DNA of 31,531 nucleotides. It comes from Zygnema cylindricum. Taxonomy: Eukaryota; Streptophyta; Zygnematophyceae; Zygnematales; Zygnemataceae. Under the pieces are notes generated by a model. The model searched no databases, was not told where the DNA came from, and saw nothing but the letters and a program-made list of their open reading frames with translations. Shown piece by piece: positions 10,395 to 20,178 of this stretch. Location: positions 1-31,531 of the forward strand of contig JBBHKE010002313.1 of assembly GCA_037447655.1 (NCBI GenBank), in the 5' to 3' direction. Position 1 is the stretch's first letter; every line of letters starts with the position of its first letter. Made by a program: the position numbers and the translations under genes.

Positions 10395-11965
10395 TGGGAA
10401 ACAGACGAATTTGTGCGAAGATGGTTTTGAAAGTAGGAAGACATTTACGGTTTTCATTTGAGTTTTAGTAAGGGAAACACAGCATACTAGGATCGAATGG
10501 GACTGGCATACGATAAAAGGGGATATATGAGAAAAAAAATCAGAGTTTCGACAATGGCTTCTAAGGTCTAAGGTCTTGACGGACAGATTTCACCCAACCA
10601 AACTACAAAAAAACAACAGAGAGAATGAATGAAACAAGGAAAAGCAAAGGGGATACCAAACTGTAGCAGCAAATAATAACATAGGGTATGGTTTTGCCAC
10701 TCCCTGGAGCCAATATTATTGTGGCAAACACAGCATTGGATGGATGTGTTGGGTCTGCAGCTTATCCTATACAAAACAAAACTTGTTTATGATTACCATG
10801 ACTAATTTAGGGTCGGCCACTATTGAGCCGAATAGCACTCGCCGATACAGACTTTCTACAAAAAAGAACACAAAAAAAAACCACAACAAATTACAGTATC
10901 GAGTCAAGGCAAACAACTATTTTTTTTTTAAAGCTTTTATGGAGTTTCTTCGCAAAGGACAATTTAGCCACAAAATTACAATATTGAGATGCATTTTTTA
11001 TATCTGGCGGTACGGATTCGCCCCTTTGAAAGAGGGCAGGAGGCCAAGATGAATATTGATGATGTCACGCCCATAAGATGCCAAAAAGGATGGAGACAAG
11101 AAGTGCGGTAAAATAAGACAACAGACAAATAATGTCAAAAAAAAGTGATAACAAAACATCGTTTTTCAAACTGTCCTTCAACATACGGATTTATTGCTTC
11201 TCAACTTCGATTTTTTTTTTCCGAATTTCCTTGCACCGTCCACCATAAGTAGCATGGATTTGAAATTTCAAAACACGAAAGCGTTAAACCACACCATTTC
11301 AAACAAACAAAACCACAAATCCACGATAAAAGATTCCCACTAATGTAGTAAAACATTACTCCAAAAAATTATTCCTCCAACTCCCTACAATACTTCCAGC
11401 CCTTGCAACATTAGCCCATCTCAACACCCGCCACTCGTCTATTACCACAAGGATGAGCAACACTACTTTAGGCACATGTCAAATGTTAACTCTCTTTAAT
11501 ATGTAGATTCGCTCACAAATAGAACAATCAATTGACATAATATTCAATAATCCTCACGAATTCCCATTCTCAAAGCTATTTAACTGTGAAAATGTGCCTG
11601 AAACATTAGCTCAACTCTAAAAAAAGAGGAATATGCAACTTTCCGAAAAATGTAAAAGCGACCTCAAAAAAATGTAAAAGCGACCGCAACAACTTTAAAA
11701 AACAATTATTGATCTCTTGCTTGTATCTGGCCATAACCAAAAAGTTTGTATGGCCCTTGACCAGTTCCGGGATCTCGCTCTCTCTCTTGTCCTTTTTAGA
11801 GGTGGGGAGGTAGTGGTAAGCGATGCCGTGGCGCTCAAAGAAGCGCCGAACGTGTGTTAGAAGCACGCTCATGGTTGCTGACAAGGGAGGAGGGAGGGAG
11901 GGATGGAGGGGAGGGAGTGAGTGAGAGGGAGAGGTAGAGGGGGACGCGCAAGGACGGTTAGGAGG
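10395..11965. mobile_element. 1.6-kb insertion present in copy 1 and absent from copy 2
   Basis: Copy 1 and copy 2 are collinear up to TTTGAGAGTACA...ATACTAAGCC (about 10395 and 16525) and again from TCTAGAATTTTGAATAAAGA / TCTAGGATTTTAAATAAAGA (about 11968 and 16584). Copy 2 has about 60 bases between them, copy 1 about 1570. The insert holds a broken PurU exon at 11715-11886 and a GA-rich tract at 11886-11945, otherwise no recognised gene. I see no clear terminal inverted repeats or LTRs, so whether it moved alone or was deleted from copy 2 is open. Confidence 0.7.
11715..11886 (-). pseudogene. Formyltetrahydrofolate deformylase (PurU) exon fragment
   Basis: The minus strand reads LVSNHERASNT, and after a two-base shift at an AC repeat, HVRRFFERHGIAYHYLPT, KDKRESEIPELVKG and FLVMARYKQ. 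This follows the hydrolase domain of PurU (10-formyl-THF to THF plus formate; organellar in plants) segment by segment: SNH, then RFLERHGIPYHYLP, then ELVKGTDFLVLARYMQ in the family. The downstream part with the catalytic NIH and Asp motifs is absent. A polypyrimidine run ending CTTGTCAG immediately upstream looks like the original splice acceptor, so this appears to be one genomic exon with part of its intron, captured inside the retroelement leader. The frameshift makes it non-coding as a PurU product. Confidence 0.85.
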
Positions 11966-12929
11966 CGTCTAGAATTTTGAATAAAGAAAACAAAACCATA
12001 AAAATGCAAGAAAACAACAATAAAAATCTGCGGTGAATCCGAGATAACCGGATCTTGGAACGTTGATTACATAAAATTACAACAAGAAAACAAGCATTGA
12101 AAATATGTAGAGAATCCGAGATTACAAAAATCTAACAAACGAGTAGAAATAGCAACAAGAAAATAGAAGAAATCAACGTTAAAAATGCACAAAATCCAAG
12201 AAAACCGGATTTTGACACACTAATAACCAATTGCAAAAAATGGTAACGGGAAACAAGCAATGGAAAATGGTAGAGAATCCGAGATAACGGAATTCTAACA
12301 AACCACAAGCAAACTCCAATCGAGGCACCAGAAATTAGACAACAAAAAGTCTAACTCCAATTCACAAAATGCATACACAAGGGTTCATAAACAGCCTGAG
12401 AAAGTAGGCAGAATCTACACTAAAAGAGGTTGTTCAAGGGAAACCGTGCGGACTCCGGCCGAAACCGAGTGATTTAACTTGTAGGGCTTACGATAAAAGT
12501 ATAATAAGGAAAGGGAAAAGCTAAGCACTTAACAAACTAAGGCAGAAAAAGCCTTGTAGGGAAAAAACTGACAATTTGACTAATGAAAAAGACAAGGGAA
12601 AAAGATAGAAAAATCTAAGTCCTCTTCGACCAATTCCTGTACTCTCAAATTATGACAACACAAAACCTAAAGCAATAGCCTAAGTACCAACGAAACATCC
12701 AATGTACTTATTTCTGACATTTCTAACTAACCAATAGCGTGAGAGTATTTTACTGTACAATCTGCGCCTAGTTTGGGTCATAGCCAATAAGCAACCAGGA
12801 CCATATGCCTACGTTACAAAATTCAAAATCCGCGGATTAAAACCCTTCCTAACTACATGTGAATGCGTGAACCTACATGGGTTCACGACTTAAAATACAA
12901 CCAATCGGCGTGCGTCACCAACATTTTGA

Positions 12930-13096
12930 AATCGCACGTCGCGTCGCCTAGGTTTCGAAATCATACGTCACGTCACAGACTTTCAAAATTGTTCGTTGCG
13001 TCATTAATGTTCGAAATCATACGTCGCGTCATCGACATTCCGAAATCATATGTCACGGAATACGTGCTTAGAATCATTTGTCGTGTCACGCCAAAA
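12930..13096 (-). repeat. 28-bp tandem array with TGACG/CGTCA motifs, copy 1
   Basis: Six degenerate 28-bp units of the form TTYGAAATCATACG + TCGCGTCA + a 6-base spacer. Nearly every unit keeps CGTC(A) on the plus strand, i.e. TGACG on the strand that encodes gag, about 4.3 kb upstream of gag. TGACG repeats are a known bZIP-binding arrangement (as-1/CRE-like). The matching array in copy 2 is at 17546-17710. Function is inferred, the repeat is directly visible. Confidence 0.8.
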
Positions 13097-13320
13097 TCTG
13101 CGACATAAAATTAAAGTATGGACGTTGTCGCGAGAATTGCGTGAAATGTAAGTATGTACGGTTAACTTCGCCGGCAGAAATTACGTGAAAAATAAATATG
13201 TACGGTCGACACGTACGACGATGTATATATGCACGGTCGACGCGAACGCGCAATGTAGGTTTGTAAGGTCTTGCAAAACCCAAATAACACACAATTACCA
13301 ATTAGTGTGGCGGCTGCCCG

Positions 13321-13917
13321 TCCTAAACCCTAAATATAAACAAGAAAAGTGCCTGACGAGATGCGGCATGACACTTGACCACCTTTTTCTATCTTTTCTT
13401 TCATTTTGATACCCCGTTATACCCTCCTATCGATTTTTTCTCTTAGTATTCCCAAAACCCCAATGTTCTCACACCTTTAGTTTGCTAAATCTACCCAACA
13501 CTTGAAAAAACCTTAATATTGAATTGGAAAAAAAAAGTCGAAAGAGAGCATGAATGACGAAAAGGAGTGCGAAAAAAGTTGACTCATCCTTTTTTCTTCC
13601 CTCTCATTATGAACCCCCCCCCCTCCTCCCTTTCCCTCTCTTATATTTTTATCTCATTTTATTAACCCATAACNNNNNNNNNNAGCTAGAAGATCTTTGC
13701 CTCATACCGTACGTTTTAGGTCTAATTCATTTTCTTAATTACTCGAAGTGTGCATTTGGCTCACTTTGGCGGGGGCGTAATGCACGAGCATACCTCTGAG
13801 ATGCGCTTCGAAATGGCCTGCATTACAGGCTACGACTTCGACAGGTTTTTAAACAATCTGTGAAAGGGCGAGTGACCTTTTTTTCTAAATAGGTTTCAGT
13901 TTAGTGAGTTTGTATGC
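13321..13917. other. Spacer between the two Gag elements, containing an assembly gap
   Basis: No gene seen. It is interrupted by ten N at 13674-13683, a scaffold gap whose true size is unknown, so the relation between the two element copies cannot be read across it. A C-run and CT-rich sequence lie just left of the gap. Confidence 0.8.
13674..13683. other. Assembly gap (10 N)
   Basis: Ten consecutive N flanked by TTAACCCATAAC and AGCTAGAAGATC. Features on either side may not be truly adjacent. Confidence 0.99.
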
Positions 13918-14769
13918 CGGGGCACCCATGGCTGGCACCTTCAGAGGCCTGTTATTTGGCCATGGGCTGCTTGGTGGGGAAAGTGGGGAAGCGACTTCGG
14001 AATGATCATGAGCTTCCCACCAACACGACTGCATCTCATATTCAACCGCATATTGGGCGGCCTGGTTAAAAGTGAATTTCAAGCCGTATGTTTGAGTGAT
14101 TTGACTTTGGATAAATCTTTTTTTCCAGTGAGCGGGAAAGTGTCTAACAAATTTTTGGACAGCTTCAGCATCGGACATTACGTCCGGTAAAGCTTCGCGT
14201 AGAGTCTCCATACGAGCACGTAATGCGGGGGCGGTTTCACTCGGTTTACGTGTGAAGCTCATTAATTCTTTTACTTAATCTGGATTTTGCATGCCATACT
14301 CCGTTTCTAGAAGATCGAACATGACAGAGAGGGGATCCCGCAATGGAATCGTCATCGCTAGTCGTACTGCGACAGTAGCACGCGCTGCTACAGCATATTG
14401 CCGAGGAATTTCCAGGAAGGCGAGAACTAGGACATTACCCTAGGCATCTAAGACCTCGGGGAAAGCAGCCTGATATGGGATATCCAGTTGTCCTATGACC
14501 TCTGGTGTACCAGCGAAACGAGGGGAAAATTCCATCATTGGAAGTATACTCTCATACTTGCGCGAATATAGGGTGAGAGCCGATTCTCTAAGGTACCGAC
14601 CTAGGAAAAAGAAAGCTACATGAAGGTCAAATCGATCTTGATATCGAAATGCGAGGTCTCGTATTTCGGTATCATACAACATCCTAAAATGAGATAATGA
14701 CATCATGTCCTTCATTCCTGAAAAACATAAATAAAGTTTACCCATGGGTCTTTCTGACGAGGAGGCCAT
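13885..14769 (-). pseudogene. Ty3/Gypsy-like Gag, copy 2, broken
   Basis: Homologous along its length to the gag at 7722-8645. The ancestral N-terminus MASSSERPMGKLY is intact here (start at 14769). Two codons that are glutamine in copy 1 are now stops: TAG at 14440-14442 (after PEVLDA) and TAA near 14276 (before VKEL). Between them and beyond, the capsid motifs are recognisable. At about 13918 the homology to copy 1 stops before the zinc knuckle, so the 3' end is truncated next to the gap region. Confidence 0.85.
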
Positions 14770-15883
14770 ATTGAAAGATGGTAATGATATTGGTCAGACC
14801 GAAGCCTTAACTCGAGAAAACCAAAAGGAGAGGGAACCTTGGTTGGATCCCCCGAGGCTTACGTTGTCGGTCTCCCTTCTATAGCGTAGAGGAGACAGAT
14901 GACAAAGAAGAGACGGATGTGTCCTGACCGGACTGAAGATGTTCACGATAGTCAAACAGAATTTATAGGCAAATTAGGTGTAATCGCTAGCTATGTTTTG
15001 TCTACAGGTGATGGGCGGAAAGATACACCACTACGAGTAGGCTTAGAACGAAAATTAAAATTGTTTCAATCGGTGGGCATAAAAAGGCAAGGGAAACAAA
15101 AGTCTACGGGATAGTCAACATAGTCTTTAGGAAATGCAACAAGTGAGAAGCAAAGCCACACGTATCAAACAAACCAATAATTCACTATCAAGGCCTCGCT
15201 GACCAGATCTAAAAAACAAACTCGTTACCGAAACCTTCTACCTTGCAAACAAGTGGGCAAGACTGAAAGGCCATATCTATAAAGGCAAAAATATTGCTAT
15301 CCAAGCACACACAGGTGCAAATCTACAGCAACACAATCAGAAAAACAACTATCCAGGCGACCAACGACCTGATCTAAGCAATAACGTCCACTCCAAACAA
15401 TCAGAGAAAATCACAAAAAGCGCAAGGCCACTCACGGCCAAGTTATAAGCAAAGAAAGCTAAGAAATGCAAGTGCTTAATACAAATGGGTTTAATGAGAC
15501 CTAATCCACGCACAAACCCTGTAAACGGTCAGCCAACTATCTTTACACGCTTCTGCACCCATAGGGCATCGTAATACTTACAGAATACCTTTAATAATTT
15601 GGTGATTATCAAAGGTGAGCCGCAGCTGGTCCTCATAGCTAGGGCTTTGCAGAGCGCCAAAGTGTGAATCCACTCCACAATCTGCTCCCAAAGTTTCCTC
15701 TAAAAGGTTCTCCTCCACGGGTCCTCTGAAACCGCGCGAGCCTCCGTAAAAGAGGTTGTCCAAACCTAGGGAAAGGAAAAAAAAATAGAAAAATAGGAAA
15801 AAAAAAAAATCTTTGAAGTGAGTTGGGATTCGAGAAAAGGGGCTGTCCAAGCCCTAGATTTTTGGCAAACCTTAGACTTGAAG

Positions 15884-15950
15884 CAACCCTAATTTTGCAA
15901 GAAACCCTAATTGTGCAGAAAACCCTAAAATTTGCAGAAAAACCCGAATT
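15884..15950. repeat. Telo-box-like AACCCTAA...TGCAG tandem repeat
   Basis: Four units of 17-20 bases, each AACCCTAA (last one AACCCGAA) followed by TTTGCAG-like sequence. AAACCCTAA is the plant telomere/telo-box word. Copy 1 has two equivalent units near 9789-9830. The array lies in the element leader, not at a chromosome end. Confidence 0.7.
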
Positions 15951-17545
15951 TGTCAACAAAAAAATCTAACTTGTCAGAAATATAGGTTTAAACCTGCAAC
16001 AAAGAAACACTATAGGATAAGGTAAGAGGAAGGCTCTTAAAGAAATAAATTGAAAAAAACCAAATTAAAGTATATAAAATGTATAAATTTTAGATTTATA
16101 TCAATTTTTATAGCTTTTCCTTCAAAGGCAAAGTTGAAAAGAAACTACAATTGGAGAAAAAATAGGATTTTAACCGTTGGAAAGATAAAACAAGATCAAA
16201 AGGAAGAAATCGGATCAAAAATAGGTGACAGAAAATTTAAAAAATGGAAGGGTTTTATAATGTTAATAATGGATGTATATATTTTTTTTTTGTTTTAAAT
16301 ATCTCACGCCAAACTGAGATTGAAAACTGAAAATGAAAGGTAAAGTGGAAGGAAAATGGAAAAGACAAAATCAAAAATAGAAACTGAAAATAAAAGATAA
16401 TATATTTTTTTACTTTTCTTGTTTCCCAACAAAAAACTGAAAATGAAATGTAACAATTTTTTGATTTTTTTAAACACAAAACAAGAGAGAGGAGAATGAT
16501 AATTTGAGAGTACAAAAATACTAAGCCGATTGGTAGCCACTAGGCTCCACGGTCTTGGCGTATTCCTTACAGGAGTTAAGTCTAGGATTTTAAATAAAGA
16601 AAAACAAAACCAGAAAAAATGCAAGAAAACAACAATAAAAATCTGCGGAGAATCCGAGACAACCGGATCTTGACACGCCAATTGCAAAAAAGTACAACAA
16701 GAAAACAAACAGTGACAATATATAGAGAATACGGGACAATCGAATTCTAACAAACAAGTGCAAATAGCCAACAAGAAAATACAAGAAAACAACGTTAAAA
16801 ATCTGCACGAAATCCGAGAAAACCAGATTTTGACACACTAATAACCAATTGCAGAAAATGATAACGGGAAGCAAGCAATGGAAAATGGTAGAGAATCCGA
16901 GATAACCAGATTATAACAAACCACCAGCAAACTCCAACCAAGGCAACGAAAATCAGACAAGAAAAGTCAAACACTAATTCACCAAAGGCATCCACAAAGG
17001 TTTAGAAAACAGCCTGAGAAAGGAGGCAGAATCCACACTAAAAGAGGTTGTTGAAGGGAAACCGTGCGGACTCCGGCCGAAACCGAGTGAATTAACTTGT
17101 AGGTCTTACAATGAAAGTATAATAAGAAAAGAGAAAAGCTAAGCGCTGAAAAAACTAAGGCAGAAAAAGCCTTGCAGGGAAAAAAACTGACAATTTGACT
17201 AAGGAAAAAGACAAGGGAAAAAGACAGAAAAATCTAAATCCTTTTCGACCAATTCCTGTACTCTCAAATTATGAGAGTAAAAACGAAAAGCAATCGCCCA
17301 AGTACTGACGAAATAGACAGAGTACTAAATTCTGACATTTGCTAACTAACCAATAGCATTAGAGTAATTGACTGTACAATCTGTGCCTAGTTTGGGTCCT
17401 AGCCAATAAGCGACCAAGACCATATGCCTACGTTACAAAATTCACAATCCGCGAATTAAAGCCCTTCCTAACTACATAGAAATGCGTGAACCTACATGGG
17501 TTCACGACTTAAAACAAACGAATCAGCGTGCGTCGCCAACATTTC

Positions 17546-17710
17546 GAAATCGCATGTCGCGTCGCCCAGGTTTCAAAATCATACGTCGCATCACCAACAT
17601 TTGAAATTGTACGTCCCGTCATTAATGTTTGAAATCGTACGGCGCGTCACCGAAATTCCAAAATCATACGTCGCGGAAATAATGTTTGAAATGGTTTGTT
17701 GCGTCACGCC
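17546..17710 (-). repeat. 28-bp tandem array with TGACG/CGTCA motifs, copy 2
   Basis: Six units equivalent one-to-one to those at 12930-13096, for example TTTGAAATTGTACG + TCCCGTCATTAATG. Unit order and spacing are the same in both copies, so the array predates the split of the copies. Confidence 0.8.
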
Positions 17711-17959
17711 AAAATCTGCAACATACGATTGAAATACGGACGCCGCCGCTCGCGCGAATATGTATCTCCGGGTTACCTGCGGAATTCTCGGCGTCACTTC
17801 GATCACCCTACACAGTAAAACGTGCATCTACACACACTGTTTGTACCCCAAATTAAATTAGTGTGGCTCCAACAAAAAATATCGGTACAAACAAACTAAA
17901 TAAAACACCGACACGATAGGGCATGATAACAGTTAGCATTCAAAGCCGTTTTGGATATG

Positions 17960-18596
17960 AAGGCGCTCATCATCGCCGAGATCCCAAGATGGTCCCTTTG
18001 GCAGTTTTTCAAGCGTGACATGACCAAAGGCTACGTGGCAAGATAACATTGAGAAGCGGGAATCTCGAAGAGCATGAGGGTGAGTTCAAAAGAGACAGGC
18101 ATCCACTTAATGGCCGAGTCGTACACAGACAGTGCAGAAAGTACAACGACCACAGTACCTTTCTGTATTTTACAGTTCTCTGATTGGTTCGTACATCAGG
18201 AGATAGGGGTTGTGAGAGGGATTTAGGACTTACAAGATTTAGGAGGAAGAGGCCTCTCTCCCAATGAGCTTGTATATATATTGGCATATTTGCCACTTGA
18301 TAACTAATAGCCTAGTTGGGCAATTTCAGTGATTTTCTTTGCTGCGGACTCACGGGAGTTCAGACTGCACAAGGGTGCAGTTAGATTGCTTGTTTGTCTA
18401 CTTGGATATCTATGATCCTAGCTGAAGAAGGGTTAGTCAAAAACTATTTAGAGGCTTCCTTAATTCTGTTGTCCAATGGGGTCACAAAATTGAAGGTTAT
18501 AGGCCCACTCTTTAGGGTGCCCATCTTCAACGGATCTGGGTTTATTTTTTGGGAAGCCATGATGGTAGGGGATTTGTGCGAAAAACGATACTGGGT
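17960..18596 (+). mobile_element. Copia family A-type LTR end plus start of gag (fragment 1 of a mosaic)
   Basis: Collinear with the right half of the LTR at 22802-23981: GAAAGTACA...CAGTACCTTTCTGTA, a TATA box (TATATATAT, about 18272-18280), TGATTTTCTTTGCTGC and the GGACTC-ACGG-GAGTT hairpin (18346-18361). It then has a PBS-like GGTTATAGGCCCAC at 18495-18508 and gag codons reading VIGPLFRVPIFNGSGFIFWE. Gag stops abruptly at 18596 where an inverted LTR end begins. The likely gag ATG at 18476 is out of frame, so the piece is dead. Confidence 0.75.
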
Positions 18597-18795
18597 TGAA
18601 ACTCTGAGACCTCCATTGGCCCTCAGAGTATGCAGATCTAAAAGAAGCTAATCTAGATAGTGCCGACCCCAAGTTAATATAAACCCAAGTGACTGACCCC
18701 TTGACAGTCAGAACCCCAATATAGATTCACCCCTGTGAAATAACACTTTCTGTGTGCTCAGTTCCACCACAGAATGCAAAGTTAGAATATGAGAT
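18597..18795 (-). mobile_element. Terminal 200 bp of a family A1 LTR, inverted
   Basis: The reverse complement matches 23785-23981 almost base for base, from ATCTCATATTCTAAC to the LTR end TTTCA, whose terminal base falls exactly at 18597. The preserved end suggests integration at this site; the other side breaks inside the LTR at 18795. Confidence 0.88.
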
Positions 18796-19250
18796 CTAAA
18801 ATCTATTAATTTCAACAGAGTGTGCATCAATGAGTGCACGAAAAGTGTCACAATACTTGACCATAGTCCCTCCGGAGTATTTGTACCCCTAAATTTTTCC
18901 ACCCACCATGAGCTCTTGTGAACATTTTCTTTCTCAAAAGCAGTTTTTAGTGATGTCAAAATCTCTCTTGCCTCCTTTATTTTCAATCGAGACATGACCA
19001 GATTTTGTGAAATACAAAGAATGAGATTGTTCCTTGCCATGAAATTCATTACCACTCTGCTCGGATCTATTTCTATAAGCGAGCCATCCAAAACCCCTAA
19101 TAAGTCAACAGTTTCAAACGAAACCATTGCCGCCCAATACACATACTTTTGGCCATTGAAGATAGGAATTCTTCACAAAAGGCTTATAACATGTTGTTAT
19201 ACAACCAGAGTTGTAGGAGGTGATCTAGTAGTAGTAGTGGAAGTAGACAT
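18796..19250 (-). pseudogene. Copia family B gag 5' fragment
   Basis: The ATG at 19250 starts MSTSTTTT, the same opening as the family B gag at 22765. It follows a PBS-like GTTATAAGCC (19181-19190, minus), PIFNGQKYVYWAAM, VDLLGVLDGSL, an ILTSLKTAFEKENVH helix and, after a frame change near 18890, YSGGTMVKYC. In-frame stops sit on both sides of the PBS block. It is cut on the left by the inverted LTR piece. Confidence 0.8.
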
Positions 19251-20178
19251 AATAACAGCAGAAACTATCAAGGACCTACTTCAACAGCCAACTTTCAGCT
19301 TACACAAAATATGACTCAAAAAGCCAATTAGCCTCAAACTCATAACAAAAATACAACACACAGGTAGACTAACAATTCCCAAAATCGCAGCTCAAATGAT
19401 CTAGTAAACCATAAGATATGAAGTCTGGAAGTTTTTTTTTTTAAACTGTCCATAGATTATCATATTCCCAAAACAGGGTAATACAAATTTGGCTAAGTCA
19501 TAAAACATATACTCACAGTGAGTATCTACTGATCTATACTAATTTAGGTAATTGTACTACAGTACCATACTAACTTACGACAATGTATCCTACTTGTACC
19601 TCACTCTACCGTAAGTACTACCAAAACCCTCATTGCTACTTCCAGCTAAATGAAAGGGTGTAACAATAATTTCTAATGCACTACACGCTAACCATTTTTT
19701 TTCCGAATATTTACAGATATCGTCCGTACAATTAATGTTGCCGATGCTTAGTCAAAAATAATCACAAAAGTCAACATAAATGTTGATTTAGTGGTACGAA
19801 CATCCTGAGTGCGTAAGACACACGTAGTCATTGTACTCCCCACTTTAATCGCGTTCGTCCATTTGGTTTGTAGTGGCAACCTACTTTCGATCTCTCACAA
19901 TTCTCTCCCGGATGTTTTGTCCAGTCTTCCTCCGTCCGATTTACTAAATCTGTCCGTATGATTTGTGACACGCGTATCTGGGTGTTGGTCGCCACTCCGA
20001 AATACCTACATCATCTTCAATTGTCGACGCGTGTCCATGCAGAAGTACAATAGACTCTACTGTCTATCTACTACTGTCACACTATCAAAGGTAAGTATTA
20101 TATTTGACTTTGGATGAAAATATTCTAAGTCCTTACTCTCCTATCATGGTCTTGTCTACTAAACTAAAGATTTAAATT
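19251..20178. other. No gene; place of an unmatched LTR
   Basis: Upstream of the minus-strand family B gag start, so its 5' LTR is expected here, but I could not align it to the family B LTR at 21960-22801. A T-run at 19433 and repeated GTACT/TACTAC words are the only visible structure. No coding potential. Confidence 0.4.

Larger units (their letters stand above)
7820..13320 (-). mobile_element. Gag-bearing LTR-type element, copy 1 (long 5' leader, insert 10395-11965)
   Basis: From about 7820 to 13320 the DNA is collinear with 13918-17860: the same gag, the same leader blocks (for example GTGCGGACTCCGGCCGAAAC at about 12446 and 17065), the same 28-bp array and the same right edge near AATTAGTGTGG. 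Since gag is on the minus strand, the 3.5-4 kb to its right is 5' leader and/or LTR. Copy 1 is longer only because of a 1.6-kb insert. I could not find a matching LTR on the other side of gag, so the element ends are approximate. Confidence 0.75.
13918..17860 (-). mobile_element. Gag-bearing LTR-type element, copy 2
   Basis: Collinear with 7820-13320 minus the insert. It is truncated on the left inside gag and ends on the right near AAATTAGTGTGG. The leader carries the GGCC motif blocks, an AACCCTAA-type repeat (15884-15950), repeated AAACTGAAAATGAAA motifs (about 16325-16450) and the 28-bp array. All frames to the right of gag are short and without domains. Confidence 0.75.

Noticed and set aside
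10688-10790. A frame reading MVLPLPGANIIVANTALDG on plus and a P-loop-like APGSGKT on minus
   Set aside because: Both are short, on opposite strands of the same bases, with stops close by and no second motif. Might be another captured exon, but not supportable.
12930-13096. CRISPR-like regular array
   Set aside because: The units are contiguous and degenerate with no unique spacers, and the context is a eukaryotic retroelement.
15884-15950. Telomere end
   Set aside because: Only four interrupted AACCCTAA words separated by TTTGCAG-type spacers inside an element leader.
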